A stretch of 64,000 nucleotides of DNA, from the NCBI GenBank assembly GCA_963844565.1, contig CAWJON010000001.1, forward strand, positions 124,001-188,000, in the 5' to 3' direction. The translations under genes were made by a program, and so were the position numbers. The notes below the pieces were generated by a model that was not told the DNA's origin, searched no databases, and saw only the letters and a list, made by a program, of their open reading frames with translations. Positions 53,968 through 62,130 of this stretch are shown here, piece after piece (position 1 is the first letter of the stretch; every line of letters starts with the position of its first letter). The stretch is from JAFEDN01 sp963844565 (GTDB lineage: Bacteria; Pseudomonadota; Gammaproteobacteria; Coxiellales; Coxiellaceae).

Positions 53968-55446
53968 ATGTCAAAAATTAAAAAACTCGCCGGCGACACC
54001 GCTATTTATGGATTGGGAAGCATCGTCCCCCGATTTTTGAACTTTTTATTATTTCCTTTACAAACGAGGATTTTTAACCCAGAAGATTATGGGGTCATCA
54101 GCTTTCTTTATGTTTTCGTGGCTTTTTTAAATATCGTGTACACTTTGGGGATGGAAACCGCTTATTTTCGTTTTGCCACTAAAGCGGAAAATGACCCTAA
54201 GAAAATTTTTAATATTGCCCAAACCGCGGTGTTGCTGATCAGCGGCACACTCTCGCTGTTATTTATAGTGTTTGCCCCTTCATTGGCAAATTTATTGGGT
54301 ATCCCAGGTAAATCTTCTTATATTATTCTTCTGGCAGTTATCATGTTTTTGGATGCTGCTGTCGCCATTCCTTTTGCCAAATTACGTCTGGAAAAAAAAC
54401 CATTGATTTTCGCAACCGCGAAAATCATCAATGTGGTTATTTTAGTGGGTTTAAATTTTTACTTTTTTACCTCCATTTTTAAATTTATCGATATCCAGAT
54501 GACCACAAAACACGACGTAGCGTACGTGTTTTTAGCCAATTTAATTGCCAATGCATTTTACTTCTTCTTTTTTTTAAAAATTTTATTAACCTGGCGTCCC
54601 CGTATTGATAAGGAATTATTTCCACAAATGGTTTATTACGCGTATCCCATCATGTTAACCGGGATGGCCGGAATGACCAACGAAATGTTTAGTCGTTGGA
54701 CCCTAGAATGGTGGCTCCCAGCTAATTTTTATCCGGGAAAAAGTTCACTCTATGCCTTGGGAGTTTTTTCAGCCTGCTATAAATATGCTGTGTTGATGAG
54801 TTTAGCTATCCAAGCTTTTCGCTTCGCGGCAGAACCTTTCTTCTTCTCGCATGCCAAAGAGAAGGACTCTCCTGAATTGTTTGCCAAAATAAATCATTAT
54901 TTTATCATTGTTTGTAGTTTTATCTTGTTAATCGTTAGTATCAATTTGGATATTTTAAAATATTTATTGGGCGGAGCGGCCTATTATGAAGGGCTTCATG
55001 TTGTCCCGGTTTTGTTATTAGGATATCTCTTTTTAGGCGTTTATTATAATTTTTCGGTTTGGTTCAAACTAACCGATAAAACTTATTATGGAACGATTAT
55101 TACTTTGGGAGGCGCGATTCTTACGATTGGATTGAATTTTATATTAATTCCTGTGGCGGGTTATACGGGCAGCGCATTTGCAACTCTAATTTGTTATTTT
55201 GCTATGGCCCTAGCATGCTATATGCTAGGACAACGTTACTGGCCAATCCCCTATAAAAACTGGCTAAGCTTAAGCTATATTTCTCTAGCCATTTTTCTGA
55301 TATTTATAGCTAAATTATGTAATTCGAATGTTAACTCCTTCAACTGGTTATTCCATTGCTTTTTAGCGCTTATTTTTATTGGTGTTACCTATTTCTGTGA
55401 ATATAGAAAAAGTATTGCCTCGCGCATCAGTAACTACCAACCGTAA
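53968..55446 (+). CDS. Polysaccharide flippase / MATE-like membrane protein
   Basis: The 492-residue protein has about 12-14 membrane helices and opens KIKKLAGDTAIYGLGSIVPRFLNFLLFPLQ, the usual start of Wzx/polysaccharide-biosynthesis flippases. RIFNPEDYGVISFLYVFVA and the late GYTGSAFATLICYFAMAL also fit. Wzx proteins move lipid-linked sugar units across the inner membrane, but no other sugar genes are nearby, so the lipid substrate is open. A TATAAT (53956-53961) ends 6 nt before the ATG, hinting at a leaderless transcript. Confidence 0.84.
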   Translation: MSKIKKLAGDTAIYGLGSIVPRFLNFLLFPLQTRIFNPEDYGVISFLYVFVAFLNIVYTLGMETAYFRFATKAENDPKKIFNIAQTAVLLISGTLSLLFIVFAPSLANLLGIPGKSSYIILLAVIMFLDAAVAIPFAKLRLEKKPLIFATAKIINVVILVGLNFYFFTSIFKFIDIQMTTKHDVAYVFLANLIANAFYFFFFLKILLTWRPRIDKELFPQMVYYAYPIMLTGMAGMTNEMFSRWTLEWWLPANFYPGKSSLYALGVFSACYKYAVLMSLAIQAFRFAAEPFFFSHAKEKDSPELFAKINHYFIIVCSFILLIVSINLDILKYLLGGAAYYEGLHVVPVLLLGYLFLGVYYNFSVWFKLTDKTYYGTIITLGGAILTIGLNFILIPVAGYTGSAFATLICYFAMALACYMLGQRYWPIPYKNWLSLSYISLAIFLIFIAKLCNSNVNSFNWLFHCFLALIFIGVTYFCEYRKSIASRISNYQP

Positions 55447-55506
55447 ATTATCTTAAATTTCAATAAGTTGTGCTCATAATTTATTTTGCCTGAGATCAAG
55501 CTAGCT

Positions 55507-55539
55507 GTTAAGAAGTCCTTAAGAAAGTTTAGCTATAAT
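55507..55539 (+). promoter_or_regulatory. PmrA-box-like promoter of the CX5R phosphatase gene
   Basis: GTTAAG (55507-55512), AAGTC, CTTAAG (55518-55523) form two half-sites with an 11-bp period, matching YTTAAG-N5-YTTAAG at 11 of 12 fixed positions. A -10 box TATAAT (55534-55539) follows after 10 bp. PmrA boxes with this spacing control effector genes in Legionella and Coxiella. The 58484-58516 promoter has the same plan. Confidence 0.65.
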
Positions 55540-55620
55540 TTGGCTAACGAAAATAAGATAAAGATATAAACTAAAAATTAATTATAGCCAAACAGGAGTG
55601 GGCTTCCGGAGTCCACTACC

Positions 55621-57264
55621 TTGAAAAGAAAAATACATAGCCGATCCCCACTGCCTAAGACATCAGAGATTAAAAGCAGTAATCAATTGCGCAATATTAA
55701 CAGTTTTGAATATCTACTATATTTAGTTAACTTTTTAATTAATACTCCAAAACCAACTATTCCAAAAAAACTCTGGCCTGTATTTCAAATTGTACTTGAT
55801 AAAACGCGCGAGTTTAAAAAAGGTTATTGCTATGGCGATCTTTACAGTACTTTTATGCAGGCGTTAGAGGATTATATAGAAGAAAAACATCATAATAATG
55901 ATGCAACAATCCGGAATCTAGTCGAGGCCACGTTTATCAATAAAAATTGGGCCTCAGAGCGCACTTATGCGGTTATCAAACCCTCTATAAAAAAATGCGC
56001 GGGTAAGAGTGCACAAATTGAATCTGAAATTTCCTCTGCTTTACCCGATTTCATAGGAGATGAAAAAGCTGCAAATGATATCACCCCGCTTGCTCGAGAA
56101 ACGACTTCAGAGAGATTTTTGGATTCGTTTATACGTGATGATTTTAAACCGCAGATCTCTACCAGTCAGCCATCCGTTCGTCGCTATAAATATAAAAAAG
56201 CAAATGACCCTATAGAATTACGTCTGGGAACTCAATCTCAACGGCACAATGGTGAGCCTCGAGTCTCTCCTTTGTTTGAAGCATTTATTGAGTTTCAGGG
56301 TCAAGATCCGTTTCGTAATAAAAAGAGTGGAATCACTCACGTTTACTTTAACGCCTTGGGCAGGGATTCGCTACCTTTTTCATTTGGCACCTTTTTTAAG
56401 GGTAAGGGAGTTGAACGGTCTCGTGAATCTGCCTTAACTAGAAAATTAGAGGAATTGGAATCGAGGCATACTAATATTGCTGTCATTACTTTGCCATCCG
56501 ATAAAGGAATCATGTCCCATTCTTATGTAAAGGATCAAAAGGTCGTAACAGATCCCTATAAAAAGTTACTGGCTATTGCCTTCAATCAATCGAATGAGGC
56601 AGTCCAAGATTTTTATATTAGTAAGTCTATTAGAACTAAACTGTTTGGCGATGACCCCGGAAATGAATTAGCTCAGTTAAAAACTTTATTATCTAAGAGT
56701 TTTAAATCGCTTGGTTTTTTAGGAAAAAAAGAATTAACCAGAGCAGAATTTCAAGCCGTGTGGTTTTATTTTACCAAATACACTTTGACTAATTTTATTG
56801 TGGATACATTAAATCCTTTAACGTTTCAAATGTCTTGTAAAGACGGGATTGATAGAGCAGGTGTGCATTCGGCTCTTTATAATCTAATGAAATCTTTTGA
56901 ACCGGGCCGAACGCCGATGAGTTTAGAAGAATTCGAGCGAGCCATTGATGCTGCACCGACTATGGTAAAAGGTCGCGGCATGAATCATCACCGTGACCTC
57001 TTATGGAATGCCATCAACTCCTATATCAATGCTAATCATGATAGTTTGAAGGAAAACCAAGACCAACAATGGCTACTTGAATGGCACGCAACTAACCGTC
57101 CTGCTGGTCTTCCGCAGTCAACCAAAGCAATGAGTTTTTCACGATCACCGATTTCTAAGGAGCTTACAAGTTTTGCACCTTCAGAATTTAGAGATTCACT
57201 TTTTAGTGGAACCGTTAAAAAAACAGGACCAATCATTATGGCAGACTATGGTCTGGTCAAGTAG
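55621..57264 (+). CDS. Putative CX5R phosphatase, effector candidate
   Basis: The 547-residue protein has no signal peptide and no membrane helix. It contains a cysteine-phosphatase P-loop, QMSCKDGIDRAGVHSALYNL, with Cys406 and Arg412 spaced as CX5R. The motif CKDGIDR is close to CKSGKDR of the SopB/IpgD phosphoinositide phosphatases and to the SidF type of Legionella, so a phosphoinositide substrate is a reasonable guess. Residues about 225-320 (HVYFNALGRDSLPFSFGTFF, VITLPSDKGIMSHSY) look like a second conserved block. The TTG start at 55621 has GGAG 9 nt upstream, and no in-frame ATG is near. The upstream promoter has a PmrA-type box. Dot/Icm export is inferred. Confidence 0.75.
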   Translation: MKRKIHSRSPLPKTSEIKSSNQLRNINSFEYLLYLVNFLINTPKPTIPKKLWPVFQIVLDKTREFKKGYCYGDLYSTFMQALEDYIEEKHHNNDATIRNLVEATFINKNWASERTYAVIKPSIKKCAGKSAQIESEISSALPDFIGDEKAANDITPLARETTSERFLDSFIRDDFKPQISTSQPSVRRYKYKKANDPIELRLGTQSQRHNGEPRVSPLFEAFIEFQGQDPFRNKKSGITHVYFNALGRDSLPFSFGTFFKGKGVERSRESALTRKLEELESRHTNIAVITLPSDKGIMSHSYVKDQKVVTDPYKKLLAIAFNQSNEAVQDFYISKSIRTKLFGDDPGNELAQLKTLLSKSFKSLGFLGKKELTRAEFQAVWFYFTKYTLTNFIVDTLNPLTFQMSCKDGIDRAGVHSALYNLMKSFEPGRTPMSLEEFERAIDAAPTMVKGRGMNHHRDLLWNAINSYINANHDSLKENQDQQWLLEWHATNRPAGLPQSTKAMSFSRSPISKELTSFAPSEFRDSLFSGTVKKTGPIIMADYGLVK

Positions 57265-57640
57265 TAATAAGATTACAATAACGAGATAAAATTTCTTGTG
57301 CGTTGAAGGCATTGAGAGGTTTTATCCAATAATCATCCATGCCTGCAGCAATAGCTTGCGCTCTTAATTCGGGATCATTTTGCGTCGTTAGCGCCACAAT
57401 GGGTGGGTGACGCCGAGTTTTTTCTTGCTCGCGAATCAGCTGGGTAGCCATGACGCCATCAATGCCAGGCAATCCGATATCCATCAAAATTAAATCGTAG
57501 TGATTTTGCTGACTCAAGAGGATGCTGTCTTCTCCGGTAGAGGCAATATCTACTTTACAATTGAGTTGCTCAAACATGGCTTTGCCCACTTTTTGTAGCA
57601 GTGGCGAGTCCTCCACCAATAAAATTTTAGTTTTATCCAT
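57257..57640 (-). CDS. Single-domain CheY-like response regulator
   Basis: The 127-residue protein is a stand-alone receiver. The acidic pocket (ILLVEDSPLL), phospho-acceptor Asp54 (LILMDIGLPGIDG), Thr in VALTTQND and Lys in DYWIKPLNAF are all present. No output domain follows. A GGAG ribosome site lies 9 nt before the ATG. Its 3' end overlaps the convergent phosphatase stop by 8 nt. No kinase is adjacent; it may take phosphate from the kinase at 39779-41065 or another. Confidence 0.92.
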   Translation of the reverse strand: MDKTKILLVEDSPLLQKVGKAMFEQLNCKVDIASTGEDSILLSQQNHYDLILMDIGLPGIDGVMATQLIREQEKTRRHPPIVALTTQNDPELRAQAIAAGMDDYWIKPLNAFNAQEILSRYCNLITT

Positions 57641-57980
57641 CGTAAAATTCTCCGTTATTATGGTTATTCTTTAACTGCTGATTTAGAAGTGACCAAGCCA
57701 CCAACGCATAGAGGAGCAAGGGTCCCAGCTCATCGCGGCGTTGGCGCATGAACTGGTTATACTTTGCTGATATCTTCAAATCCTTGAGCTTCCTTTCGCC
57801 ACAATTGCCGGGGAAACGGCAAAAAGCCGCCAAGGTGATTTGGCCAAAGCCAAACACCCATGCGGTCGCAGCAATAGGAAATCGCGCCCGGGAAACCAGG
57901 CGGTTCAAAAGAAGAGAAAAATCAGTTAATATAATGACAGCCATGGACAAAAATTCCGTTTTGTTCTTGGTCAGAGGCAT
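57633..57980 (-). CDS. Possible small protein upstream of the CheY-like gene (uncertain)
   Basis: A 115-codon open frame ends 8 nt inside the CheY gene. Its first 60 residues are hydrophobic with Arg (MAVIILTDFSLLLNRLVSRARF, AATAWVFGFGQITLAAFC), the rest basic and polar. No family is recognised. A plus-strand frame of similar length covers the same stretch, so either may be chance. I list it because it could be translated with the CheY gene. Confidence 0.3.
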   Translation of the reverse strand: MPLTKNKTEFLSMAVIILTDFSLLLNRLVSRARFPIAATAWVFGFGQITLAAFCRFPGNCGERKLKDLKISAKYNQFMRQRRDELGPLLLYALVAWSLLNQQLKNNHNNGEFYDG

Positions 57981-58080
57981 TTCAGGTGTTGATGCACCTG
58001 AATGTCTCGCTAGGGATTATAACTCCGGTAAAAAATAAAAATCAAATAAAAAATTTTTATTGAACATACTTGACACATTT

Positions 58081-58230
58081 TTACGTCATTGTGCGGCTTC
58101 AACCGCGCAATCCAGGATAAATCTTTACATAATAGAGTGTCTGTTAAAATACCATAACTTTGATTAGAGGTTAGTATTTATCCTGGATTCTGCCCCGGAT
58201 CAAGTCCGGGGTGACGTCGTCAGAATGACG
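58081..58230. repeat. Inverted pair of palindromic repeats (second repeat family)
   Basis: AATCCAGGATAAAT (58109-58122) and its exact reverse complement ATTTATCCTGGATT (58176-58189) face each other across 53 bp. Outside each arm is a hairpin: GCGGCTTCAACCGC (58093-58106) on the left and CCCCGGATCAAGTCCGGGG (58193-58211) on the right, followed outward by TGACG-type sequence. Each half reads CCTGGATT, hairpin, TGACG, so they are two diverged copies with different but self-complementary stems. This resembles short repeats scattered in Rickettsiales, Wolbachia and Legionellales genomes. The rest of 57981-58483 shows no gene. Confidence 0.75.
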
Positions 58231-58483
58231 GATCTCCTATAATACTCTTTAAGATGCATGCGCATCATTTAACTTTTTATTTTTTGGAATTAAATTAACA
58301 ATATAATAGTTGTGAAAGTATTTTTGCAATCCCCTCCAAAAATCTTCAAAAGTGCATAGCGTACGAGATAGTCTTAAGTCTGTATCATCTCCCATTTGCC
58401 CAGCCATTTGCCCACTTAGATGAATTATGAGTCAACATTGGCTTTTTATGAGGCAATTCGGGGCAAGGTAAATTCTGTACAAT

Positions 58484-58516
58484 TTTAAGACTTTTTTAAT
58501 ATTTCTTGTTTATCTT
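58484..58516 (+). promoter_or_regulatory. PmrA-box-like promoter of the 689-residue effector candidate
   Basis: TTTAAG (58484-58489), ACTTT, TTTAAT (58495-58500) give two half-sites with an 11-bp period, fitting YTTAAK-N5-YTTAAK. After 10 bp comes TATCTT (58511-58516) as the -10 box. Half-site spacing and distance to the -10 are identical to those at 55507-55539. The start codon is 36 nt downstream. Confidence 0.6.
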
Positions 58517-58551
58517 AGGCATAAGAGAATTTACATATAAAGGTCTAAGTA

Positions 58552-60621
58552 ATGAAGAAAGAGTCAGTTGTAGAAAAATTTTATTATGTTACTGAAGAGA
58601 AAGCAAAAGAAAATCCGGCATATTGGCAATTGATGCAATCTGTCTTCAAAAAGCAAAAACCTATCGATTTTTCCAAACCAGCTGATCCTGAAAATATAGG
58701 ACATATTGTGGAACAAGAAGGGAAAAAGTACGTTGAACATGCTGAACATATCAAAAAAAATGAATGGTTAAAATTAGATGTTAGCGATCCATATTTTCTA
58801 TCCAATCTGTTCAAAGCTCTACGTTTAAATCTGATTAACTTATCAGAATTATCAACGGCGCAAAAAATATATGGAGCGCCCTACGAACTTAGAAATTTGG
58901 AAACCGGAGAGTTTGCCAAGATTTCTCAATATCATCTTTTAGATACCAAGGGTCCTTATGATGTTAAATCTATTACCTATGCTTCTCCAGAAAAAATTGA
59001 GAAATTTAAAGAAAAATTAAAAAAACTACCTGAAAACCAACAGTGTTATTTTGCCGTTGAGTTTTCATTATTTAGACAAATTCATCACGTTGATTGGCTT
59101 TTAACTCAACTTATTGAAACTAAGCATAATAAGTTTTCCCTAGAAAAAAACCTAATCACTTTATTTAAAAATTGTGTCGATAAAATTTCACCCGTTGGTT
59201 TAGGCGAAAAAAGCTATTGGAGAAGAAAATTAGAGCAAGAAATTTTAACCGGTAAAGATCTATTGAATTTAAATAAATTTATTATAACTTCCAAATTCAA
59301 AGATTTTTATTACAGTTTTAAATATGAAGAAGATAATGAAAGCGCCGATTTTTTACGTAGTATTTTGGCTGTAGAGGAAAAAATGCCTGCGGTAGTTTTT
59401 TCTGAAGCTCTGGGGAAATTATTTTTTATTTTTCTTTCGGATGAAGCGCTGGTGGCTTTATCGCAAGCCGTGCATGGGGAGGATGCCACTCAATTAGTTT
59501 ATAATGTCGGTGGATTTGGTTTGCGAGATTTACTGAATGCGACTGCGCAAGGCGTAAGGCCAGTTGAACTGATGCATAGAAACATTCTAGCAACGCCCAT
59601 AGTCCATGCATGCCAGCCCCGTCTTTTCATGCATCATTGGCATGATTTATTTCATGCCTGGAGAAATGCGGCCAATATGCATAGAAAAGGGATTTTATAC
59701 ATAGTAAACCTTTTAATTCAGATAAAAGGTCCTAAAATATCTAGTCCAATTTTTAGGTTATTAGATTTAGACGCATCAACAGGATGGAGGCTAAGGGAAC
59801 TGGTAAGATTAATTGAGTCTGGTGAAAAACTTGATCAGTCTTATATTGATGAAACTTATTTCATTGGCGTATGGTCAATTATAAAAAAGGCTTTTTCTCA
59901 AGAAGAAATTGATGCCGAAGATTTAACTGAACATAATTTAATATTAATATTTGATATGGTTGAAAATGACCGTGTGTGGAGAGATTTTTTTACTCCTGAG
60001 TGTACTCGAGCGATAACGGATCGAATTCCTGCGTTAAAAGAATCTAGCTATTTTTATCAATATCTTTTCAAATCGGATGAAGAGATGAATACAATTTTGA
60101 AAAAAGTTGTAGAAATTATCAGTGATACGCCAGGAGAATCCACGCTCCATAGAATTCTGTATTATTCGATGGAAGAGTATCATGTTTATCTCGATCCAAT
60201 TGTAAAAACTTGTAATAGTTTAAATATTCAACTAGAAGATTTATTAATGTGGTATCCCAGCAGGGGAATGTATTTTGTTAAAACAAAACAAGATGTCGGT
60301 GAATTCTCCAGTCGCGATATTACAAAAAATTTACTAGAAGTTGTTTTTAATTCTATCCATAAATCAGCACAACTCAATGAAGAGCCAAGCATCAAATATT
60401 TTCTGGATATTTATGATGAATTCTTAAATTCAAGCAGCGATGACGAAGAGGTTGAAGAAGAAGACGTTCCCGTAAATTTAAATAACACGCTCAAACCCGA
60501 TAGTGAATCTAAAAACCAAGCGGCTAGCGGAAAATCTACTTTCAATTCTTATCGGTTTATTTATTCTAAAACCCCAAAAGAGGACATTACTTTTAACCAA
60601 ATTCCGCATTTAAACGGATAA
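58552..60621 (+). CDS. Unknown 689-residue protein with His-rich centre and acidic tail, effector candidate
   Basis: I do not recognise this protein. It has no signal peptide or membrane helix and is largely helical. A central segment, HACQPRLFMHHWHDLFHAWR, is rich in His and might bind metal; it starts near residue 350. The C-terminal 70 residues begin with SSSDDEEVEEEDVP, an acidic Glu block like that often found near the C-terminus of Dot/Icm substrates, then a Ser/Lys-rich end. The promoter has the PmrA-type double half-site. The gene is alone. A secreted effector is the best inference. Confidence 0.72.
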   Translation: MKKESVVEKFYYVTEEKAKENPAYWQLMQSVFKKQKPIDFSKPADPENIGHIVEQEGKKYVEHAEHIKKNEWLKLDVSDPYFLSNLFKALRLNLINLSELSTAQKIYGAPYELRNLETGEFAKISQYHLLDTKGPYDVKSITYASPEKIEKFKEKLKKLPENQQCYFAVEFSLFRQIHHVDWLLTQLIETKHNKFSLEKNLITLFKNCVDKISPVGLGEKSYWRRKLEQEILTGKDLLNLNKFIITSKFKDFYYSFKYEEDNESADFLRSILAVEEKMPAVVFSEALGKLFFIFLSDEALVALSQAVHGEDATQLVYNVGGFGLRDLLNATAQGVRPVELMHRNILATPIVHACQPRLFMHHWHDLFHAWRNAANMHRKGILYIVNLLIQIKGPKISSPIFRLLDLDASTGWRLRELVRLIESGEKLDQSYIDETYFIGVWSIIKKAFSQEEIDAEDLTEHNLILIFDMVENDRVWRDFFTPECTRAITDRIPALKESSYFYQYLFKSDEEMNTILKKVVEIISDTPGESTLHRILYYSMEEYHVYLDPIVKTCNSLNIQLEDLLMWYPSRGMYFVKTKQDVGEFSSRDITKNLLEVVFNSIHKSAQLNEEPSIKYFLDIYDEFLNSSSDDEEVEEEDVPVNLNNTLKPDSESKNQAASGKSTFNSYRFIYSKTPKEDITFNQIPHLNG

Positions 60622-60752
60622 ATAGACTACAAACGGTAAGGGGCGATTCACGGCTTGTTGAAAAGAGATCCAACGTGATTTCTTTATAGGTTAAATATTT
60701 CAGGTCAGGATGATGATCGGGCCGATCATTTCGCCATTTTTCCTGTACACAT
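60622..60752 (-). pseudogene. Decayed 3' fragment paralogous to the gene at 62858-63997
   Basis: Read on the minus strand, one frame gives VQEKWRNDRPDHHPDLKYLT then YKEITLDLF, which aligns with AQEKWRQTNDHAILGCFTYK then EMFGLF of the intact protein. Shifted one frame, the final codons give IAPYRL and a stop, matching the IAPCRL end of that gene. The shared DNA includes ACAAACGG(T/C)AAGGGGCGATT and TCGCCATTTTTCCTG. Frameshift and internal deletion show this is a dead remnant of a duplicate. Confidence 0.6.
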
Positions 60753-60819
60753 AGTGGCAAAAAAGTATATAACTCCTATACTTTTTAAGTACCTTTTTGT
60801 CAGCCTGAGGGAGAGCAAT

Positions 60820-62028
60820 ATGGAAGCTTTAGTTTTTCACGGAATTGGTGATATACGGTTGGAAGAAGTTCCAAGACCTAAAATAATTAATCCCCACGAT
60901 GCTATTGTTAGAATCACGACCAGCGCAATTTGCGGTACCGATTTACATTTTATCCGCGGGACCGTCGGTCCCATGCAAAAAGGGACCATTCTAGGTCATG
61001 AGGCTGTAGGCGTCGTCGATGAGATCGGCTCAGAAGTTAGAAGTTTACAAAAAGGTCAACGGGTTATTATTCCTTCCACCATCTCTTGTGGACATTGTCA
61101 TCAATGCCGCAGAGGTTATTATTCACAATGCGATATAGCTAATCCTAATGGTCCCGAAGCAGGAACTGCCTTTTATGGCGGCCCGAAAATGTCTGGCCCA
61201 TTTCACGGTTGTCAGGCAGAGTATGTGCGCGTCCCGTTTGCCGGTAATAATCTGATTAAAATCCCACACGAGGTTTCTGACGATAAAGCCATCTTATTAT
61301 CGGATATTTTCCCAACTGCTTATTTTGGCGTAGATATTGCAAAAGTCGGACCTGGAACGGTTGTCGCGGTGCTGGGTTGTGGTCCTGTAGGGCAATTCGT
61401 CATTGCCAGTTGCATTTTACGTGGCGCCTCACGGGTGTTTGCGATTGATAATATTCCTTCGCGCTTAGCGCTCGCTCAGAAACAAGGGGCGGAATGTATT
61501 AATTTTGACAAAGAAGATCCAACTGATGTGATCAAGGAAGAAACCAAAGGCGGTGCAGATGTGGTGATTGATGCTGTAGGTGTCGATGCCGTTCGTCCCA
61601 CCTCAGGTCCCGCAGGTAGAGAAGCCGACGCGAATAAAAAACAATTTAAAGAGGAGCTTGCGCAGATTGCTCCTAAAGCTAAGCTTAAAGGCGATGCTTG
61701 GGTAGCTGGCAATGCACCTAGCCAAGCTTTGCGCGGAGGCGTTTCTTTAGTAGCAAAGGGTGGAACGATTTCCATCATTGGGGTTTATCCGGAAACTTCC
61801 ATGGTGTATCCAATTGGCGCGGCCATGAATAAAAATTTAAAAATTGTTATGGGTAATTGTCCTCATCGCGCTTACATTCCGCATCTACTACATAAAGTCC
61901 AAGCTGGGATTGTCGATCCCACCAAAATATTGTCTCAAGTCGAAAAACTAACCAATGTATTGGATGCTTACCGTCATTTCGACGCCCGGGAAGACGGCTG
62001 GATTAAAGTCGCTCTCCGGGTTAAGTGA
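60820..62028 (+). CDS. Zinc-dependent alcohol dehydrogenase
   Basis: The 402-residue medium-chain dehydrogenase has the catalytic zinc ligands in AICGTDLHFIRG and GHEAVG, the structural zinc motif SCGHCHQCRRGYYSQC and the NAD-binding AVLGCGPVGQFV. The long insert PTSGPAGREADANKKQFKEE is typical of the glutathione-independent formaldehyde dehydrogenase-like subgroup. The start at 60820 follows a GAGGGAG ribosome site; a longer frame to 60754 runs into the pseudogene remnant and is not conserved. The substrate is uncertain. Confidence 0.92.
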   Translation: MEALVFHGIGDIRLEEVPRPKIINPHDAIVRITTSAICGTDLHFIRGTVGPMQKGTILGHEAVGVVDEIGSEVRSLQKGQRVIIPSTISCGHCHQCRRGYYSQCDIANPNGPEAGTAFYGGPKMSGPFHGCQAEYVRVPFAGNNLIKIPHEVSDDKAILLSDIFPTAYFGVDIAKVGPGTVVAVLGCGPVGQFVIASCILRGASRVFAIDNIPSRLALAQKQGAECINFDKEDPTDVIKEETKGGADVVIDAVGVDAVRPTSGPAGREADANKKQFKEELAQIAPKAKLKGDAWVAGNAPSQALRGGVSLVAKGGTISIIGVYPETSMVYPIGAAMNKNLKIVMGNCPHRAYIPHLLHKVQAGIVDPTKILSQVEKLTNVLDAYRHFDAREDGWIKVALRVK

Positions 62029-62130
62029 CACCATAATCATGTCGATTAAAAATTAAAAAATGATAAAGTAGTTTAAGAAACATGATATATTACATATGGT
62101 GTTAACTTTTCTGGCAGAAGAGGTTTGATT

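Noticed and set aside
53889..53999. Longer start of the MFS transporter
   Set aside because: It would overlap the divergent flippase promoter, and the first membrane helix follows the ATG at 53888 normally.
57748..58038. Plus-strand 96-codon frame after the CheY-like gene
   Set aside because: No family resemblance or clear ribosome site; it overlaps another weak frame on the opposite strand.
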